A stretch of DNA of 64,000 nt from Diadema setosum (Eukaryota > Echinodermata > Echinoidea > Diadematoida > Diadematidae). Location of the stretch: positions 32,150,383-32,214,382 of the forward strand of contig CM067076.1 of the NCBI GenBank assembly GCA_033980235.1. The letters are read 5' to 3'. Below, piece by piece: positions 11,010-23,599 of the stretch (the stretch's first letter is position 1; the number at the start of each line of letters is the position of its first letter). The notes beneath the pieces are model-generated. The model was given only the letters and a program-made list of their open reading frames with translations, had not been told where the DNA came from and made no database searches. A program made the translations under genes and the position numbers.

Positions 11010-12123
11010 ATGCCTCCGCCACGAAGTGGTGCCGGAGGCATTATGTTTTCGGGTTGTCCGTCCGTCTGGCCTTCCGTCCGTCCGTCCTTCCGTCCGTCCG
11101 TAATGAATTTTGTGGCAAGCGTAACTAAAAAACATTTTGAGGTATCCTAATGAAACTTGGCATGTATGTGTATTAGGGGGTGAAGTTGTGCCTATCAACT
11201 TTTGGGTGCACATGCTCAAGGTCAAAGGTCAAAAGGTCAAGGTCAAATACGTAAAATTTAACTATATCCACCATATCTCTGCAATGCCTGAAGCCTGCCT
11301 TGAAACTTAGTGTATTCATGTATTACCCAATTAAGATTCTCTGGTGAAAGTCTGGGGTCATGAGGTCAAAGGTCAAAGGTCAAAAGGTCAATGAAAAATA
11401 TTAAAACTTCACTTTTTTTCTCCGTACCTTGGAAATTGTTCGAGGTATCTTCATGGAACATACATGTACTGACTGGCAGTGATTATCTAGACAATTTTGG
11501 GTTCATGGGGTCAAAGGTCAGGAGTCAAAGGTCAAGGGCAACACTTCAAAATTTTACTATCTCCCTCATGTTTATGCAATGCCAGCAGGATTATTTTTTT
11601 ACACTTGGTGTATGCATGTATAACCTAATAGAGATTCTCTGGAAAGATTTTTTTTTTGCCTCAAAGGTCAAAAGGTCAAAGATCAAGTGAAAGTGCTGAA
11701 CTAAGTTTTTCCTACATGTCTCGGAAGTGGCTCAAGATATTTTTAAACTTTCTACATATTTATGCATGTTCTGCCTGACAGTGATTATCTTATGAATTTT
11801 AGGGTCAAAGGCCAGATGAAAATGGTAACAATTTACTATTCAATACAGAAATTGAACTTTTTCTCCATACCTTGGAAATTACTCAATGCATAAACGTATG
11901 AATTGGTTAAAGTCAAGTTAAAGTCCTTAAATCCCAAATACATGCTCTCCTATTCATCCAATTAAACCTAGGTCAAGGAAGGTGAACATTCAACACATTT
12001 GTGACAAACTTGTCATTTTAATATTTAGCCATTTTTTTGAAAATGTAATCACACATTGTCCACATGCACTATCTAGACCTATAATGGCGGAGGCATACCA
12101 GTCGCCATAGCGACATTTCTAGT
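11010..12123. mobile_element. Dispersed element with AGGTCA arrays
   Basis: The left end contains ATGCCTCCGCCACGAAGTGG followed by TGCCGGAGGCATTATG, and the right end contains ATGGCGGAGGCATACC. These short matching ends look like the limits of one element. Inside are a CCGTCCGTCCGT tract (about 11055-11100) and repeated degenerate blocks of about 150 bp, each with clusters of AGGTCA: 11219-11245, 11363-11390, 11508-11535 and 11660-11690. No reading frame is convincing. Similar CCTCCG/GTCCGTCC repeats are common in marine invertebrate genomes; that is recollection, not checked. Confidence 0.6.
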
Positions 12124-12719
12124 TGTTATCATTTCCAGGCATGTGACGGCAATATTTATGTAACCCAGTTAGAAATTATGTCTATGCGGGCAATTATTAT
12201 TTGATTAGAAAGATAAAATCAAGCATAGCTTATAATGTAGAAATCAAGTAGAATGTAATACCAGAAAATACTGTGAGTGATAATACTTTCACAAGGACTC
12301 TTACCAGTATCACCAATGTGGTTGTGATAATTGTGCTGTGATTATGATGACATTGAATAATGAAATAATGTTTTCAAGATCAGATTTTCTAATGAATCAG
12401 GCAACCAGAATGAAATATATGAAATAGTTTGTGTAGTTACATAATCTGTCACATGACATGTAGTTAAATTGTGAGGAATTGATATTAATGAGTATGAAAT
12501 TGATAGCAGTGAATGAATTGAATACCGTGTAATTGAATCATTGTCGGCGTTGTCTCCTGCCTCTTTCAATGAAATGTTTTCCCATTGTGGCAATTGATGA
12601 GTGAAATCAAATTCAAGTACGAAACAAAGAATACCTGCTGAAATTAGAAGTATCATTGTGATTTTTACCCCCACCTCCAACTGAGGGAGTTCGTTCAACC
12701 AGCGCTAACTTTATATGGT
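12124..12719. other. Intergenic, nothing recognised
   Basis: AT-rich sequence. A 118-codon minus-strand frame at 12342-12698 has no domain and no splice or composition support, so I do not call it a gene. Confidence 0.4.
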
Positions 12720-13990
12720 TTTATTAAAAAGAGAAAAAAGCTGTACCATGGCAATGCATTGTTCAACATTGAATAAAGCGTTTTGTTAATTCAAAAAATC
12801 TGTTTGTCACATGTGTCATATATGTATTGCAAGTCAAGTGCTCAAAAACTGAGTATATTAGATGAATAAACTGGAAAGTCCTATGATTTTCACAAATGAT
12901 GTTACCATGGCAACTAACTGTTCAGTATTAACGAAAGATGAATATACACAAGTACATAGTATAACTTTCACATGTTTCAAATTTCAAGTCAAATGCTCAA
13001 AAGCTTAGGAAGTTAGCTGAATCCACAATATTTTTGAAAGATTTTCATTCAAAATAATCTGTTACCATGGCAACACATTGTGTGAAAAAGAACAAAGAAG
13101 AAATTTGCACATCAGTCTATGTACTTTAGCAGTCTCATGTGCCAGATTTCAAGTAAAATGCTCAAATACTGAAGGAGTAAACTGAATCTACACTTTTTTT
13201 ATTATATTCATTGAAAATGCTGTTACCATAGCAACACAATGTTCTATATCTGTGAAAGATGAAGTTTGCACAACTATACATATCATGGTGGTCACATGTA
13301 CCAAATTTCAAGCAAAATGCTCAAAAGCTGAGAGATAGCGGAATCCACAATATTTTTGTATGATTTTCATTCAAAGTCTGCTGTTACCATGGCAACGCAT
13401 TGCTCAACAATGGCGAAAGATGAAGTTTGCACATCTACGCACTATGCCGGTGACATGTGTGCCAAATTTCATGTCATATGCACAAAGATTGATGAATTTA
13501 GCGAATTCACAATTTTTGTATGGTTTTAAGTGAAAAAAGTTTGTTACCATGGCAACGGATTGTTCAACATCAACCAAAGATTAGTTTCGCACATCTACAT
13601 ACTGTAATGGTCATGTGCCAAATTTTTGGTCAAATGTTAAAAGAAATTAAGGAAGTTAGGTCAATTCACATATTTCTTTGTGTGATTGGTATAGAAAAAC
13701 TTGTTGCCATGGCAACAGATTTTTTCACACCACACATGACAAAAGTGTTTTGCACAACTACATATTACATTTATCTGATTCTATGCAGAATTTCAACTGC
13801 ATTGCTTTAAAACTGAGGGCAGTAGTTCAATCCACAACAATTTGTATGTTTTTGTGAAAATTTGCCATTGCCATGACAACGTATTATGCGATATCAACGA
13901 AGAAGATATCTTGCATATTTATCTTTGACAGTGGTCACACATGCCAAATTTAGGGTCAATTACTCCAAAATGAGAAAAAAGTTTGATACA
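12720..13990 (+). repeat. Eight-unit tandem array, about 160 bp per unit
   Basis: Each unit contains a version of GTTACCATGGCAAC, then TTGTTCAACAT, a GATGAAGTTTGCACA-like block, CACATGTGCCAAATTTCA and CAAATGCTCAAAAGCTGA. The palindromic motif starts at 12743, 12901, 13061, 13222, 13383, 13543, 13703 and 13867, giving periods of 158-164. The units are diverged, but the 14-bp motif is exact or within two substitutions in most. The array is non-coding. Confidence 0.85.
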
Positions 13991-13994
13991 ATGG

Positions 13995-14290
13995 CTCTCT
14001 CAAAAAGCTATCACATAAACTTAGGAGTGCTCCTGACCACTCCTAGATTTATGTGATATCTTTGCCAAGTTAGGAGAGACTTTATGTGCTAGCTTTGTTC
14101 ATGAAATGGTTTCTAAAAAAAGTTTTTCCTAAGTCTGAGTTTATGTGATAGCTTTATGCGATAGCTTTTTCATGAAACGGTTTTTAGCAAAGTCTCTCCT
14201 AAGTATGACCATGGAGCTAAGGTAGCTCCATGGTATGACTTAGGAGAGAGAAAGTCTCTCCTAAGACTTTCATGAAACGGACCCCTGGAG
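13995..14290. repeat. TTCATGAAACGG-type foldback
   Basis: Blocks such as AGTCTCTCCTAAG, TTTATGTGATAGCT and CATGGAGCTA appear in both orientations. A perfect CCATGGAGCTAAGGTAGCTCCATGG palindrome-like core lies at 14209-14233. It ends TTCATGAAACGGACCCCTGG, the inverse of the boundary at 2652. It lies directly left of segmental duplication copy 2. Confidence 0.55.
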
Positions 14291-14950
14291 CCGCGAAATG
14301 TGCAGATTTCATCAACGGGAAATGTGCGCCGCCGGGAAATGTGCAAAAGTACCTTGGTACTTTGGGGTTCTTCCGTGACACTTGATGAAGCTAACTTACC
14401 TCTGGTCTTTGCAGGAGCCCGGCTGACCATCAATAAACAACACTTGCCTTTACTCTGGCTACTAGTACAAAGCGACTACACAGAAGGAATACAAGACGGG
14501 TAGAACACTTTATGAGCGGATATTTGTGTAGGACCATAAGTATAAGGGGGGGGGAGGAGGAAACGGAGGGTCAATAGCGTTACGTTACTCGCAGCATCAA
14601 AAGGCCAGAACTACTCTTTTGTTACAATTCACTGCAGAGAACACACAAACCTCTCCTGACGCATTGAACAATTTTGCTTACAGACTAGACCAGGAGTCAT
14701 TTTACGCGGACTATGATTACGTAATCGTGAATAGGCCTACGAATTCCTGTGATTAAACGACCGTCGTTTACCAAGAAATGTATAAATATATGGAGCTTTA
14801 CCCCCATGGTAACAAAAACAAACTATTGTATCCCTTATAAATCTTGATGACATGCCCAGTATACAAGTAGGGCGCGGTATATCCTGTTTATCAGACGAGC
14901 ACAACGATTGCAAATATGAGTGCGTAATATAATGTACCAGTGTTTTGAGA

Positions 14951-15325
14951 TTAAAGGGATAGTAAAGGTTTGGTTTAGACCTGGCTTCACGTTAAACTTC
15001 TTCGGGAAATAATGAGAAACGTCTGATGAAATACGAAAGAACGTAAAATTCCAAGAGGAATTCAACATTCTGTAATGAAACTTGGTTTTGAAACGGCTAA
15101 GATATCCAAAACAACTAAGCGATACTAATAAAAGACGGAACACATCTTTTACTATATAGGATCTCTTTGTTTTGCTTTGTTTTGTTTTGTTTTTGGATAT
15201 CTCAGCCATCTCAAAATCAATTTTCATCAAATAAACTTTGAATCCCTCTTCGAATGGTATGCTCTGTAACATTTCATGAGTGTTTTCTCAGTGTCTTGCA
15301 AAAGGTTTAAAGTTCAGTCCTGATC
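14951..15325. mobile_element. Foldback family A copy within the duplication
   Basis: It starts TTAAAGGGATAGTAAAGGTT and carries both arms, with a TTTTGTTTTG expansion near the right-arm junction. Copy 1 of the duplication has no such element, so insertion followed the duplication or the element was lost from the other copy. Confidence 0.75.
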
Positions 15326-16033
15326 CCCGCCAAATACAGGGTATAGCTAGATGCTAGCTAGCTTCTAATCAAAGATTCTAATAAATTTGCAAGTAATGAC
15401 CACGACACACACACAAACGCACAAACACATCAGCATATTTATTTGCTTGCTTGCTTGCTTTATTTATTATCATCATTTCTATACGCTCCGACAGAGTGGT
15501 GTACTGTTTGCAAACCTTGGATAATCAGTATTTTTTTAGAGATCTAGATGAGCGCCGCGCCACTCCCCTCAACTTATACTCATCTATATTCCCTTGAATA
15601 GCAAAATCCAATGTATGACCATGGATCCTACGTATAGAGTCCATGCCATAACTGAAAGCAAGATGATGCTATAACAGCGAGTATGCACGAAAGAGGTAAA
15701 AGACTCAAGATGCTTAGTGATCGAGAACCATGAGACTGTGGTATCTGCCACCCTACGTGAGTCATTACCGCCGCAAAGTTTCGAGTAGAGGTGCGATCGA
15801 TTTAAACCTTTCCATGCAGCATAGGATATAGAGCTATCTTTTATCAGGGAGGTGGGAATCCACCTCCCTGCTTTTGAGGGTCTATAGTATTCTCTCCCTT
15901 TAAAGTGTTGCATAATAAACCTTTGTTGAAGACCTTTTCTCGCCAGGTCGCACGCAGCTTGCATGCAATACATGATAAATGTACACCCGACCAACGAACA
16001 CGCACACGGCAGATACAGACCGCCAGGAAACCA

Positions 16034-16203
16034 GGGGGGGCATTTCATGAAGGAACTTGTCGGATAAAATGTCCGACAAGTCAATTATATCCGACAAGTT
16101 CAGAGAAATCAGCCAATCAGACTAAATAATTTCTCAAAACTTGTCAGATATAACTGACTTGTCAGATATTTTATCCGACAAGTTCCTTCATGAAACGCTC
16201 CCC
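16034..16203. mobile_element. Short foldback element, TTCATGAAGGAACTTGTCGG type
   Basis: The left arm GGGGGGCATTTCATGAAGGA continues to ACTTGTCGGATAAAATGTCC, and the right arm ends with the inverse (TCCTTCATGAAACGCTCCCC). Internal CCGACAAGT blocks repeat in both orientations. It interrupts copy 2 of the segmental duplication between AAACCA and the TGACTTTCA side. It is absent from copy 1. Confidence 0.7.
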
Positions 16204-16420
16204 TGACTTTCACTGATGTGTTGTAATAATATTGCTGCTTTCAGTCAATTGACATTGCTTTTGGGGTTTTGGTTTTCTTTAAGTCTATTTTTGTGATTGT
16301 CTTCCTCGCGCCAAACGTCAGTTTTATGTGCTGCAGTATTTCTGGTGATGATATACAGTATCTCCACTAGCATTCTGCAGTCAGCAATCCTCCCTATTAT
16401 AGTCTTCCTTAAGTAACCTA

Positions 16421-17064
16421 GCTATGACAGCTTTCATATATTTTCATTCCACCAAGAGCTAAATGTAGTTTCCAAACATTATACTCGACATACGAATGGA
16501 TTCCATTCCCTTTCGCGAATCTAATGAAAAAAACAAAACAAGACAAAACAAAAAACGACGTAGATTTAAAGACCGAGTGTGCAAACTGTATGGCAAGCTG
16601 TGAGGCGATGACATATTCACTCATTTGAATATTCATAAAAATTTGAGATGATCATATTTTTTTATCTTCTATGACTTTTATCCATTATAGTATAATCATA
16701 CGTGGTAGCAGATTAATACGGTCTTATAGAATTACTACATCTTCTTACCAATCTTCATCTGTAGATGTAAGTTTCACTTTGACCTCAAATAATAACTATC
16801 TCTCATTATCACTACCACAGCAAAATATTGCTACAATCATCATTGCTTTTGCTCATTATCATCATTATTCATCATTATTTTCACTATAATCATCATAATA
16901 ACTATGATTGATACTACCACTGCTGCTGCTTCTGCTTCTACTACTAATACTACTACTGCCGGTACTACTCTTTTCTTTATAATCATTATTTTTATCATCA
17001 ATATCACTATATACCATGATCTTCTGGTGGATTTGGACCCATACAGTGTATTCTTCCGGACATA
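16421..17064. other. Intergenic with trinucleotide-rich stretch
   Basis: About 16780-17000 is a loose mixture of ATC/ATT and TGC/TAC trinucleotides. No gene is visible. Confidence 0.4.
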
Positions 17065-17415
17065 TTGAAGGTATTGTTAACCATTGGGAGCAGTGTTTTG
17101 ACAAAAAAAAAATCGAATTATCACATTTGATGCCTTCCCTTGTGTACTAAAGTTGTACAGTATCACAAAACATCCTGTCATATTTAAAGATTTCGCAATA
17201 AAGCCTAAAATATAAAATGAGATATACTTGTTAAACCATATACATGTACCTTAGATGGTTTATTCTACAAACAATTTTGTTATGACTGTTGTTCACGTTT
17301 TGTATAACCCATTTAACAATACTTAACTTTGATTGTACTGATTACCATTTTTACATTGGTTGTTACAGAACTATTTTGAAACACTGAATCTGCAAATGGT
17401 AAATAATCCATTTAA
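17065..17415 (+). mobile_element. Foldback family C copy
   Basis: It shares with 52560-52916 the order: GGGAGCAGTG, ATCACATTTGATGC, CAATAAAGCCTAAAATATA, a central palindrome, TGTTCACGTTTTGTA, and GCAAATGGTAAATAATCC. It ends at TTAA. The left end is degenerate. Confidence 0.7.
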
Positions 17416-20368
17416 ATGTACACCGCATCCACACATAATACTGGGATTGTGCATTATTGTTATCATCGGATGCCAACACTTCCATCCGATTTATATTTGT
17501 GAAACCATCAATGGGTAACAAATCTTTTCCATGATCAAAGTACAGCTGTGTCAACACAGTTCGGCAGCTTGACACCGACGGCTAATGTTATTGGCAAAAC
17601 GTTTTAAAATGCTGCCCTCTTCTGTTTAAATACCCCCAAAAAAACGACACAAAAGCAAAACAAAACAAACAAACAAAAAAAGAAGCATCCCGTCAAGACA
17701 CAATGCTTATTCGTGTCATCTTTTATTGCAGAAAATGTTAGGTAAATTTTATAGTAGTGTTCTCTTGATGAGTAAGGTGAAAATAACAGCGTCAGGATTT
17801 CAGTCAAATGAAGACGACATAGTTCCGTCAGCAGCAGCAGCAGCAGAAACTCGCGCGTTTTCATTTTTGTGTTGTCGGATATTTGAATTTGTATTCACAA
17901 CAAGGTCTATACGTAACAGTTATACATGAATAAAAGAAAAAAAAAACACACAGGCATACTTTCCTGGGTGTGTTTCCTAATCTATGGTCCTCTATGACCA
18001 AGGCATAAATACAATTTGTGACGTCACCAGGGCATTAGCACTGCTTATTATCCCTGTAATTTGGCAAAGTAAGGTGATTTTTGTCAGTGTTTTTGTTTTG
18101 ATATTTTTCTTCTTTTTTTCCTTTCTTTTTTGTTTGCCCGACAAGTATGAATTATATTCCTTGCGATATTAAGATCAACACTCCGAATATCAACTTTCGC
18201 ACCTCTCTTTGTTTCATAAAATTCCTCTAATTCTGTTGCAGTTTAGCAGGCCTAAATAAAAGTTTGAGAGGGGGATGTAATAGTGTGTGCGTGTATCATG
18301 TATGCGTTTTGGTTTCTCTATAGATTTGAAATCACCAATATTGTTCTGTTTATGTCTGTTGTTGTTGTTTTTTTGTCAGATCATGATCAAACGGAGATTC
18401 TTCGAATAATAACTGCTGTTATGCGACATGAAATGTTCAATACTAAAATCAACGCACTACATGTAGATAGAGTATGCCTTGATTTTCATCTCCTTCGTGA
18501 ACCCTGTATAACTCAGCCCCAAAGATCACCATGTATTCTAACAATACAAAACACAATTTAGTGATGATTATCATCGTATTTCGTGCTTGATTCAAATCAT
18601 AATTTATACATTTTGACTTGCCAGTGGACAATGGACAAGGGATTCATGTAATAATAATAATTAAAAAAAAACGAACACAGGAAAACAAAACATTCCATTG
18701 CCTATATACGCCTGGATTAGGTCCTCTCCGTAACGCTTTATCGCTGCACAGGCCCATAGCTCATACGACATTGATACGACGTCATGAAGATTTGGCGTGA
18801 AAAATCCTTTAAAAATGTGAACAATATTATGACGTACAACTGTGACGACAATTCGTGGGTTTGTCTTAATGAGTTGTAGGTGATGCTCTGGTGGTGACGC
18901 GTGCTGTTTACATTGAAAAAAAAAAAAGGAGGGAGGAGTCAAGGAGTGCGATTATGATTCTTGGTTGAAACAATGGGGGCAATCTCATTACCCCCATTTA
19001 CCTTGATGAAGGGGGGTAGCTTGGGATCTGCCCCAAATCCGATTATATTCGAGTTCTAATATGGCAGCACTGTTTACTGACGCATTGCGGATAGTAACAT
19101 CTCGCTCATCAAATTCTTTTGAAATTACAAAGTGTGATGAATACATCATGATTGCCAAGCACAAGGCACACACTAATCACAGAATGCATTCAAGCATACG
19201 TATACGTACATGCTTACATTATATTACAGTAAAGTACGTATATATTACATACATGTACATGCAATGATTTTTCTTAACCTTTCGCTGCAATTGACCTCAA
19301 TATTCTCCAATTATAAGCTCGGGTATATATTTGGATATCATGAACGCGCATGTACTATCAACTGACTGAATTATAAAGCAGGAAGAATTGGAACCATTAT
19401 GTGTCTGTTTGTTTGTAATGCATTGTTTAACTAGATCTGGACTAAAAGAGACTATTATGCTATACTGCAAGGGATCTGTTTCAGGACTGTTCGTAATAAA
19501 TACACTCATAACTTATGGATATATATGGATTTCCGACTGTTTGCGGACTATTCAACCTCACTTTACATATTTTTGACAATGTATGTGATAACAAAAACCA
19601 GATTCATGCGCCGTCAATAAAAACTCATAGTAAAAGTCGAAAAAATGGCGATACTACATAATATAAGAGACTATAACTGAACGTGAGGCGATTAACACAT
19701 TAATGTTATTCAAGTATTATAAGGAAATGCATGTCTTAACTTTTGCATATTATTGAATTAGGCCCTCAAAGGAAAGGTCAATCTTAGAGGTGGATTAGCA
19801 TCATCTATAGGTTTCAGTATCCATGAACGATTAAACAGCTGAAAACGCACAAATGATACTTGCATGAATATGGACAAGACACATTTTGGATTTATGCAGA
19901 AATAGTCTTTGTATTTCATGACAAACATTGACCATGCAGTGTATATAATATAGTGCATTTGTTTCTACCGCATATACCTTGCGTATGAAGAAATAAAATA
20001 AAATATTGTGAAGTTATAAAAAGCATAACAAGAACCACATTTTCAAGTGTTATGATTAGCAAAGTGCTCTTGTTCAAAGAGTTATTGTTATTGAATATTT
20101 TGTAAATTTATGCTTGCAACACTGTCAGACAAGAAAAAACAGAAATTAAACTTACACCACAGGTTTTGTGTATTATTTTTCGTACATTTATGTTACATCT
20201 TCTAAAAGGATCATATTATGATACCAAACTCTTTACCATACTCATAAAACCAAGGAAACAATCAGTGTCATGATCTCGAACCTCACAATAAGCTGATTTC
20301 ACAAAGCCACGAACAATCATCTACTGAGAGAATATTATGTAAACGAACAAAAAACATCTACCCACACT
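17416..20368. other. Intergenic, no gene recognised
   Basis: Nearly 3 kb of AT-rich DNA. I looked for exons with flanking splice sites and for domains and found none. Frames up to 93 codons exist on both strands but overlap each other and have no support. Confidence 0.4.
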
Positions 20369-20735
20369 TTAAAGGCATAATTTACCATTTGCAGATGAAA
20401 CAAAAACCCAGCATTAGTGCTTTGAAATAGTTCTAAAATGTGAGTTAGCGATAGAAACAACCACTGTGAAAATTTGAATCTGTAAAAGCGATGTTAAGTA
20501 TTGTTAAAGATACAAAATGTGAACAATAGTTATAATAAAAATGTTTCCAGACTAAACCGTCTACAGTTATGGTTTTTTGAGAAAAATACTGACATCTCCT
20601 TATATTTTAGGCTCTATTCCAAAAATTGTATATGGGAGGTTGTTTTGTGGTACAACAGGCCTACACATATGCATAAGAGGCGATATCTTGAACATTTTTC
20701 GAATTACTGCTCCCAAAGGTATACTGGACCTTTAA
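20369..20735 (-). mobile_element. Foldback family C copy, complete, inverse orientation
   Basis: It starts TTAAAGGCATAATTTACCAT and ends CCAAAGGTATACTGGACCTTTAA-like at 20735 (the reverse of TTAAAGGTCCAG). It contains the family blocks in reverse order, including GCCTAAAATATAAGGAGAT as its complement. Ends are TTAA on both sides. Confidence 0.8.
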
Positions 20736-21188
20736 GATAGTGATATGCAGTGCATGATGATTAGTTTACTCTATATGGGTCATATAGTAGTTCCATTATC
20801 ATATCAGTACTTACATTTGTCAAATTATGCGATAAGTCCAATTATTTTGAAAATATTGATCATGCTTATTCACGATCAGCTACAACCTTTCAACAATTAT
20901 TCACGTTGATATATTTGTAAATTAAGAAATTCTATCGACCCTTTACATATCAAATATCTGTCAGAGGGGAAATCTAGTCTCGGGAAATGTATGCCATCGC
21001 TTGACCTTACAGTCATGTGAACACAATGGTACCACATCCACCACCACCATCAACAATAACAATAAATCAAACAAAGGGAACGGTAAAGGGCACCTCTTTT
21101 TCGTTCCATTTGATGCACCATTGAGGGTTATACTGCATCTATTGACCGATTCGGGTTCGTTGAGGGCAGCAGACATTTTACAGCACAG

Positions 21189-21457
21189 GGCGCAGCTATA
21201 GTGGGTGTATCAGCCGACCCCCCCCCCCCCCACACACACACACACACACACCCTGCTCTCCCCCACCCCGGGGCAACATGTTTATCACGCACTTGTAACA
21301 AAGGTTCGCGCACTGAGCAAGCGTTCGCGAACTCAGTACTCGAGACGCCTATTGGCTAAAGCAGTTTTTTGTTCTGTGCGCATGCTAATGTAGGGAGAGG
21401 GGTGGGGGAGTGCGGAGGGGGGGGGGGGTCGGCTGATACACCCACTATGGCTGCGCC
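21189..21457. repeat. Foldback with GTCGGCTGATACACCCACTA arms
   Basis: The left arm reads GCGCAGCTATAGTGGGTGTA then TCAGCCGACC and a C run. The right arm has a G run then GGTCGGCTGATACACCCACT and ATGGCTGCGCC. Arms are about 40 bp around a centre with a (CA)n tract (21231-21252). No coding sequence is supported. Confidence 0.65.
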
Positions 21458-23150
21458 CATGCCAAAAATACACATAGCGCGTCACAGAATCGGTCAATAT
21501 ACCACCCTATCCCATATTTTTCTATCTTTCGAGAATCAGTTTTGTATAAAGTGAAGTCTTGCGATGAGGCAATTCATGTATTTTGAAGGTTAAAAAAAAA
21601 CATTTTTACTGTCAGCTACAATGTTTACTTGAAGATCAGTTTGTGAGAATAAACGCTACTAACAATGACTAAATCTCTAAAACATTAGACAGAAATGACA
21701 TGTAACTATAAGATGAAAACAGGTTGGAAAAAAAAACGTTTTAAAGTTTAGACGTAGTTTAAGCGTGCTGGAAATTAGGGATTTTTAATTTTAAAAAAAG
21801 TTTAAAAATTGTGTAAAATAAACACAATTTTTACATCAAAAGACCATGGTAACGCGCTTTACACGAACTAAAGTGTAGCTTCTAAGTTCCGACTTGCGTT
21901 GATTTAATATCTAATTCTCGATTTCTTAAACAAATGGATTGTCTGATTATTTTTTAGTGAATTCACTTCATTTGTCCACTTTTCTTAGTTTCAGAAGACT
22001 ATACTTTACAACTTTATCTGTTTATCAAGTTGTTGTGGCAATAGCTCAAATTTTAAAAACTCTCGGGGATATTGCTAATGTTCTTCACTGAGGAAGAGTA
22101 GTGTCCATGGACACGCGGCCTTCTAAATAAAAATGGCAATCGCTTAACTTGCGCAGACATTTTTATGAATCTGAATATGTCCTTACAATGCGTACTTATA
22201 TCAAAGGATCGCCAGACAAATTTCAAGTTTATATCATATACATAAAATAAATTTATCGGACGAATCTTTGCAAATTGATAATTCTTTCACACGTTTAAAA
22301 ATCTGCCTCGGGTGATATAGGCCTGTGCTATATCCATATCAACAGACCTAAGCGTTGTTGAACAGTCATGTGAACACAATGCCACTATCATCAGCAAGAA
22401 CAACAATATCAAAAACAACAAATAGACTTTCTAGAGCGAACAGTAAAGAGCACCCGGCCTTTTCTCGCTCCATTTGTTAGTTAATGCTCCATAGATAAGC
22501 GCGAATTACGAAGGTCGTCATTTCTGTCACAGCCCCGCCCCTCATACATGCATGCTATATGATGACCACAAATTCCACTTCTGATTATGGCTACTCTGTA
22601 AGTAAATACTTTGATTTTGATTTTTCAATTTTCAAAAGGTAACCAGAAATACGAACGGAGAAAATGGCACGTAACATAATGGTGTAAACACAATCGCCTC
22701 TTATACTAGACACGCTTAGTTCTCGCAATTTGAATATACAATATTTGCCGGTGTATTGTCCACATGCAGAATTACACATTTCAGTACAGCGTTATTACTA
22801 TATTATGTGTGAACATGGTATGTTTTGTGTGCAATTAGAAAAAATAATGATAAAAAAATGATAATAAAAATAAACAAAAACGAGAGAACACCGAGGGTAC
22901 AGGCGTGTAGAATATCGATAAGAGACACTCTATGATCAATATGATTTTCTTAAAGAAAAATAAACAACTACTCCTTGTTGTTGTTATCGATGACGACAGA
23001 GTATGCAAATTAGATGTTAATTAGATGTTATCGTCACTAAACACATATCCAATCGATCAGTGCACAAATATGTGAGAAAAAAAATTAAAAGACTCATAAA
23101 GAACTTCATGCATTTGTTGTTAATAATTAGTTGAATCAAGAAACTGGAAA
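21458..23150. other. Intergenic, with a small duplicated block
   Basis: No gene. The stretch 22364-22480 (CAGTCATGTGAACACAATG ... CGCTCCATTTG) resembles 21010-21115, so a block of about 100 bp is duplicated at a distance of about 1.35 kb. The rest is unremarkable AT-rich DNA. Confidence 0.4.
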
Positions 23151-23154
23151 ACAA

Positions 23155-23210
23155 ACTCACAGTTGCGACGTTTCGCCAATTATCAATTGGCTTCTTCGGG
23201 CAAATGATGC
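23155..23210 (-). repeat. Hammerhead-like motif, Penelope-type relic
   Basis: On the minus strand GCCCGAAGAAG is followed by a short hairpin (CCAATT loop AATTGG) and CGAAACGTC. The hairpin plus CGAAACGTC arrangement is what degenerate hammerhead ribozymes of Penelope-like retroelements show. The CUGAUGA box is not intact here and no retroelement protein frame is nearby, so this would be a relic or chance. Confidence 0.3.
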
Positions 23211-23599
23211 TCCCGATGATGATGGAGGTTATTATTATTGATCTTGTACTTCGAGTGGATAAATGATAAGAATTTACATCAGACTATATATAGGGTTGTT
23301 CTATGGCGATACAGTCTTGTACGAGGGAAGGGATCAAAATGTCAAGTTATGGACCTATGCATGATTTGTTCAACGATTTAAAGAAAATCCTCACTTTACC
23401 TTAGTGATGTGACCAATATAAATGTTTCGTAAAAACGCGCATAAATTTAAAGTGATACAAGTTTTCTAATTCGCATTCTAATTTAGAAAAAAAAAATGTT
23501 GTGATTTGTTTGATTGTTGGCTTGTTTGTTTGTATGTTTAGTTATTTAGCGGCTAGATGTTCCTCTCACTAATGCCAACTTGAATATTGTGTAACGTCT

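Larger units (their letters stand above)
14340..16420. repeat. Segmental duplication, copy 2
   Basis: This is collinear with 3670-6690 (shared markers are listed there). It differs by carrying a family A foldback (14951-15325) and a second foldback (16034-16203), and by lacking the GAA block, much of 4880-5630 and one arm of the 6194 hairpin. Indels break every reading frame relative to copy 1. Open frames up to 166 codons on the minus strand (15584-16084) are therefore not supported as genes. Confidence 0.75.

Noticed and set aside
12342..12698. 118-codon minus-strand frame as a gene
   Set aside because: AT-rich chance composition, no domain, no supporting splice or neighbouring exon structure.
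15584..16084. 166-codon minus-strand frame
   Set aside because: It lies in segmental duplication copy 2; the paralogous block has frame-breaking indels and the frame has no domain.
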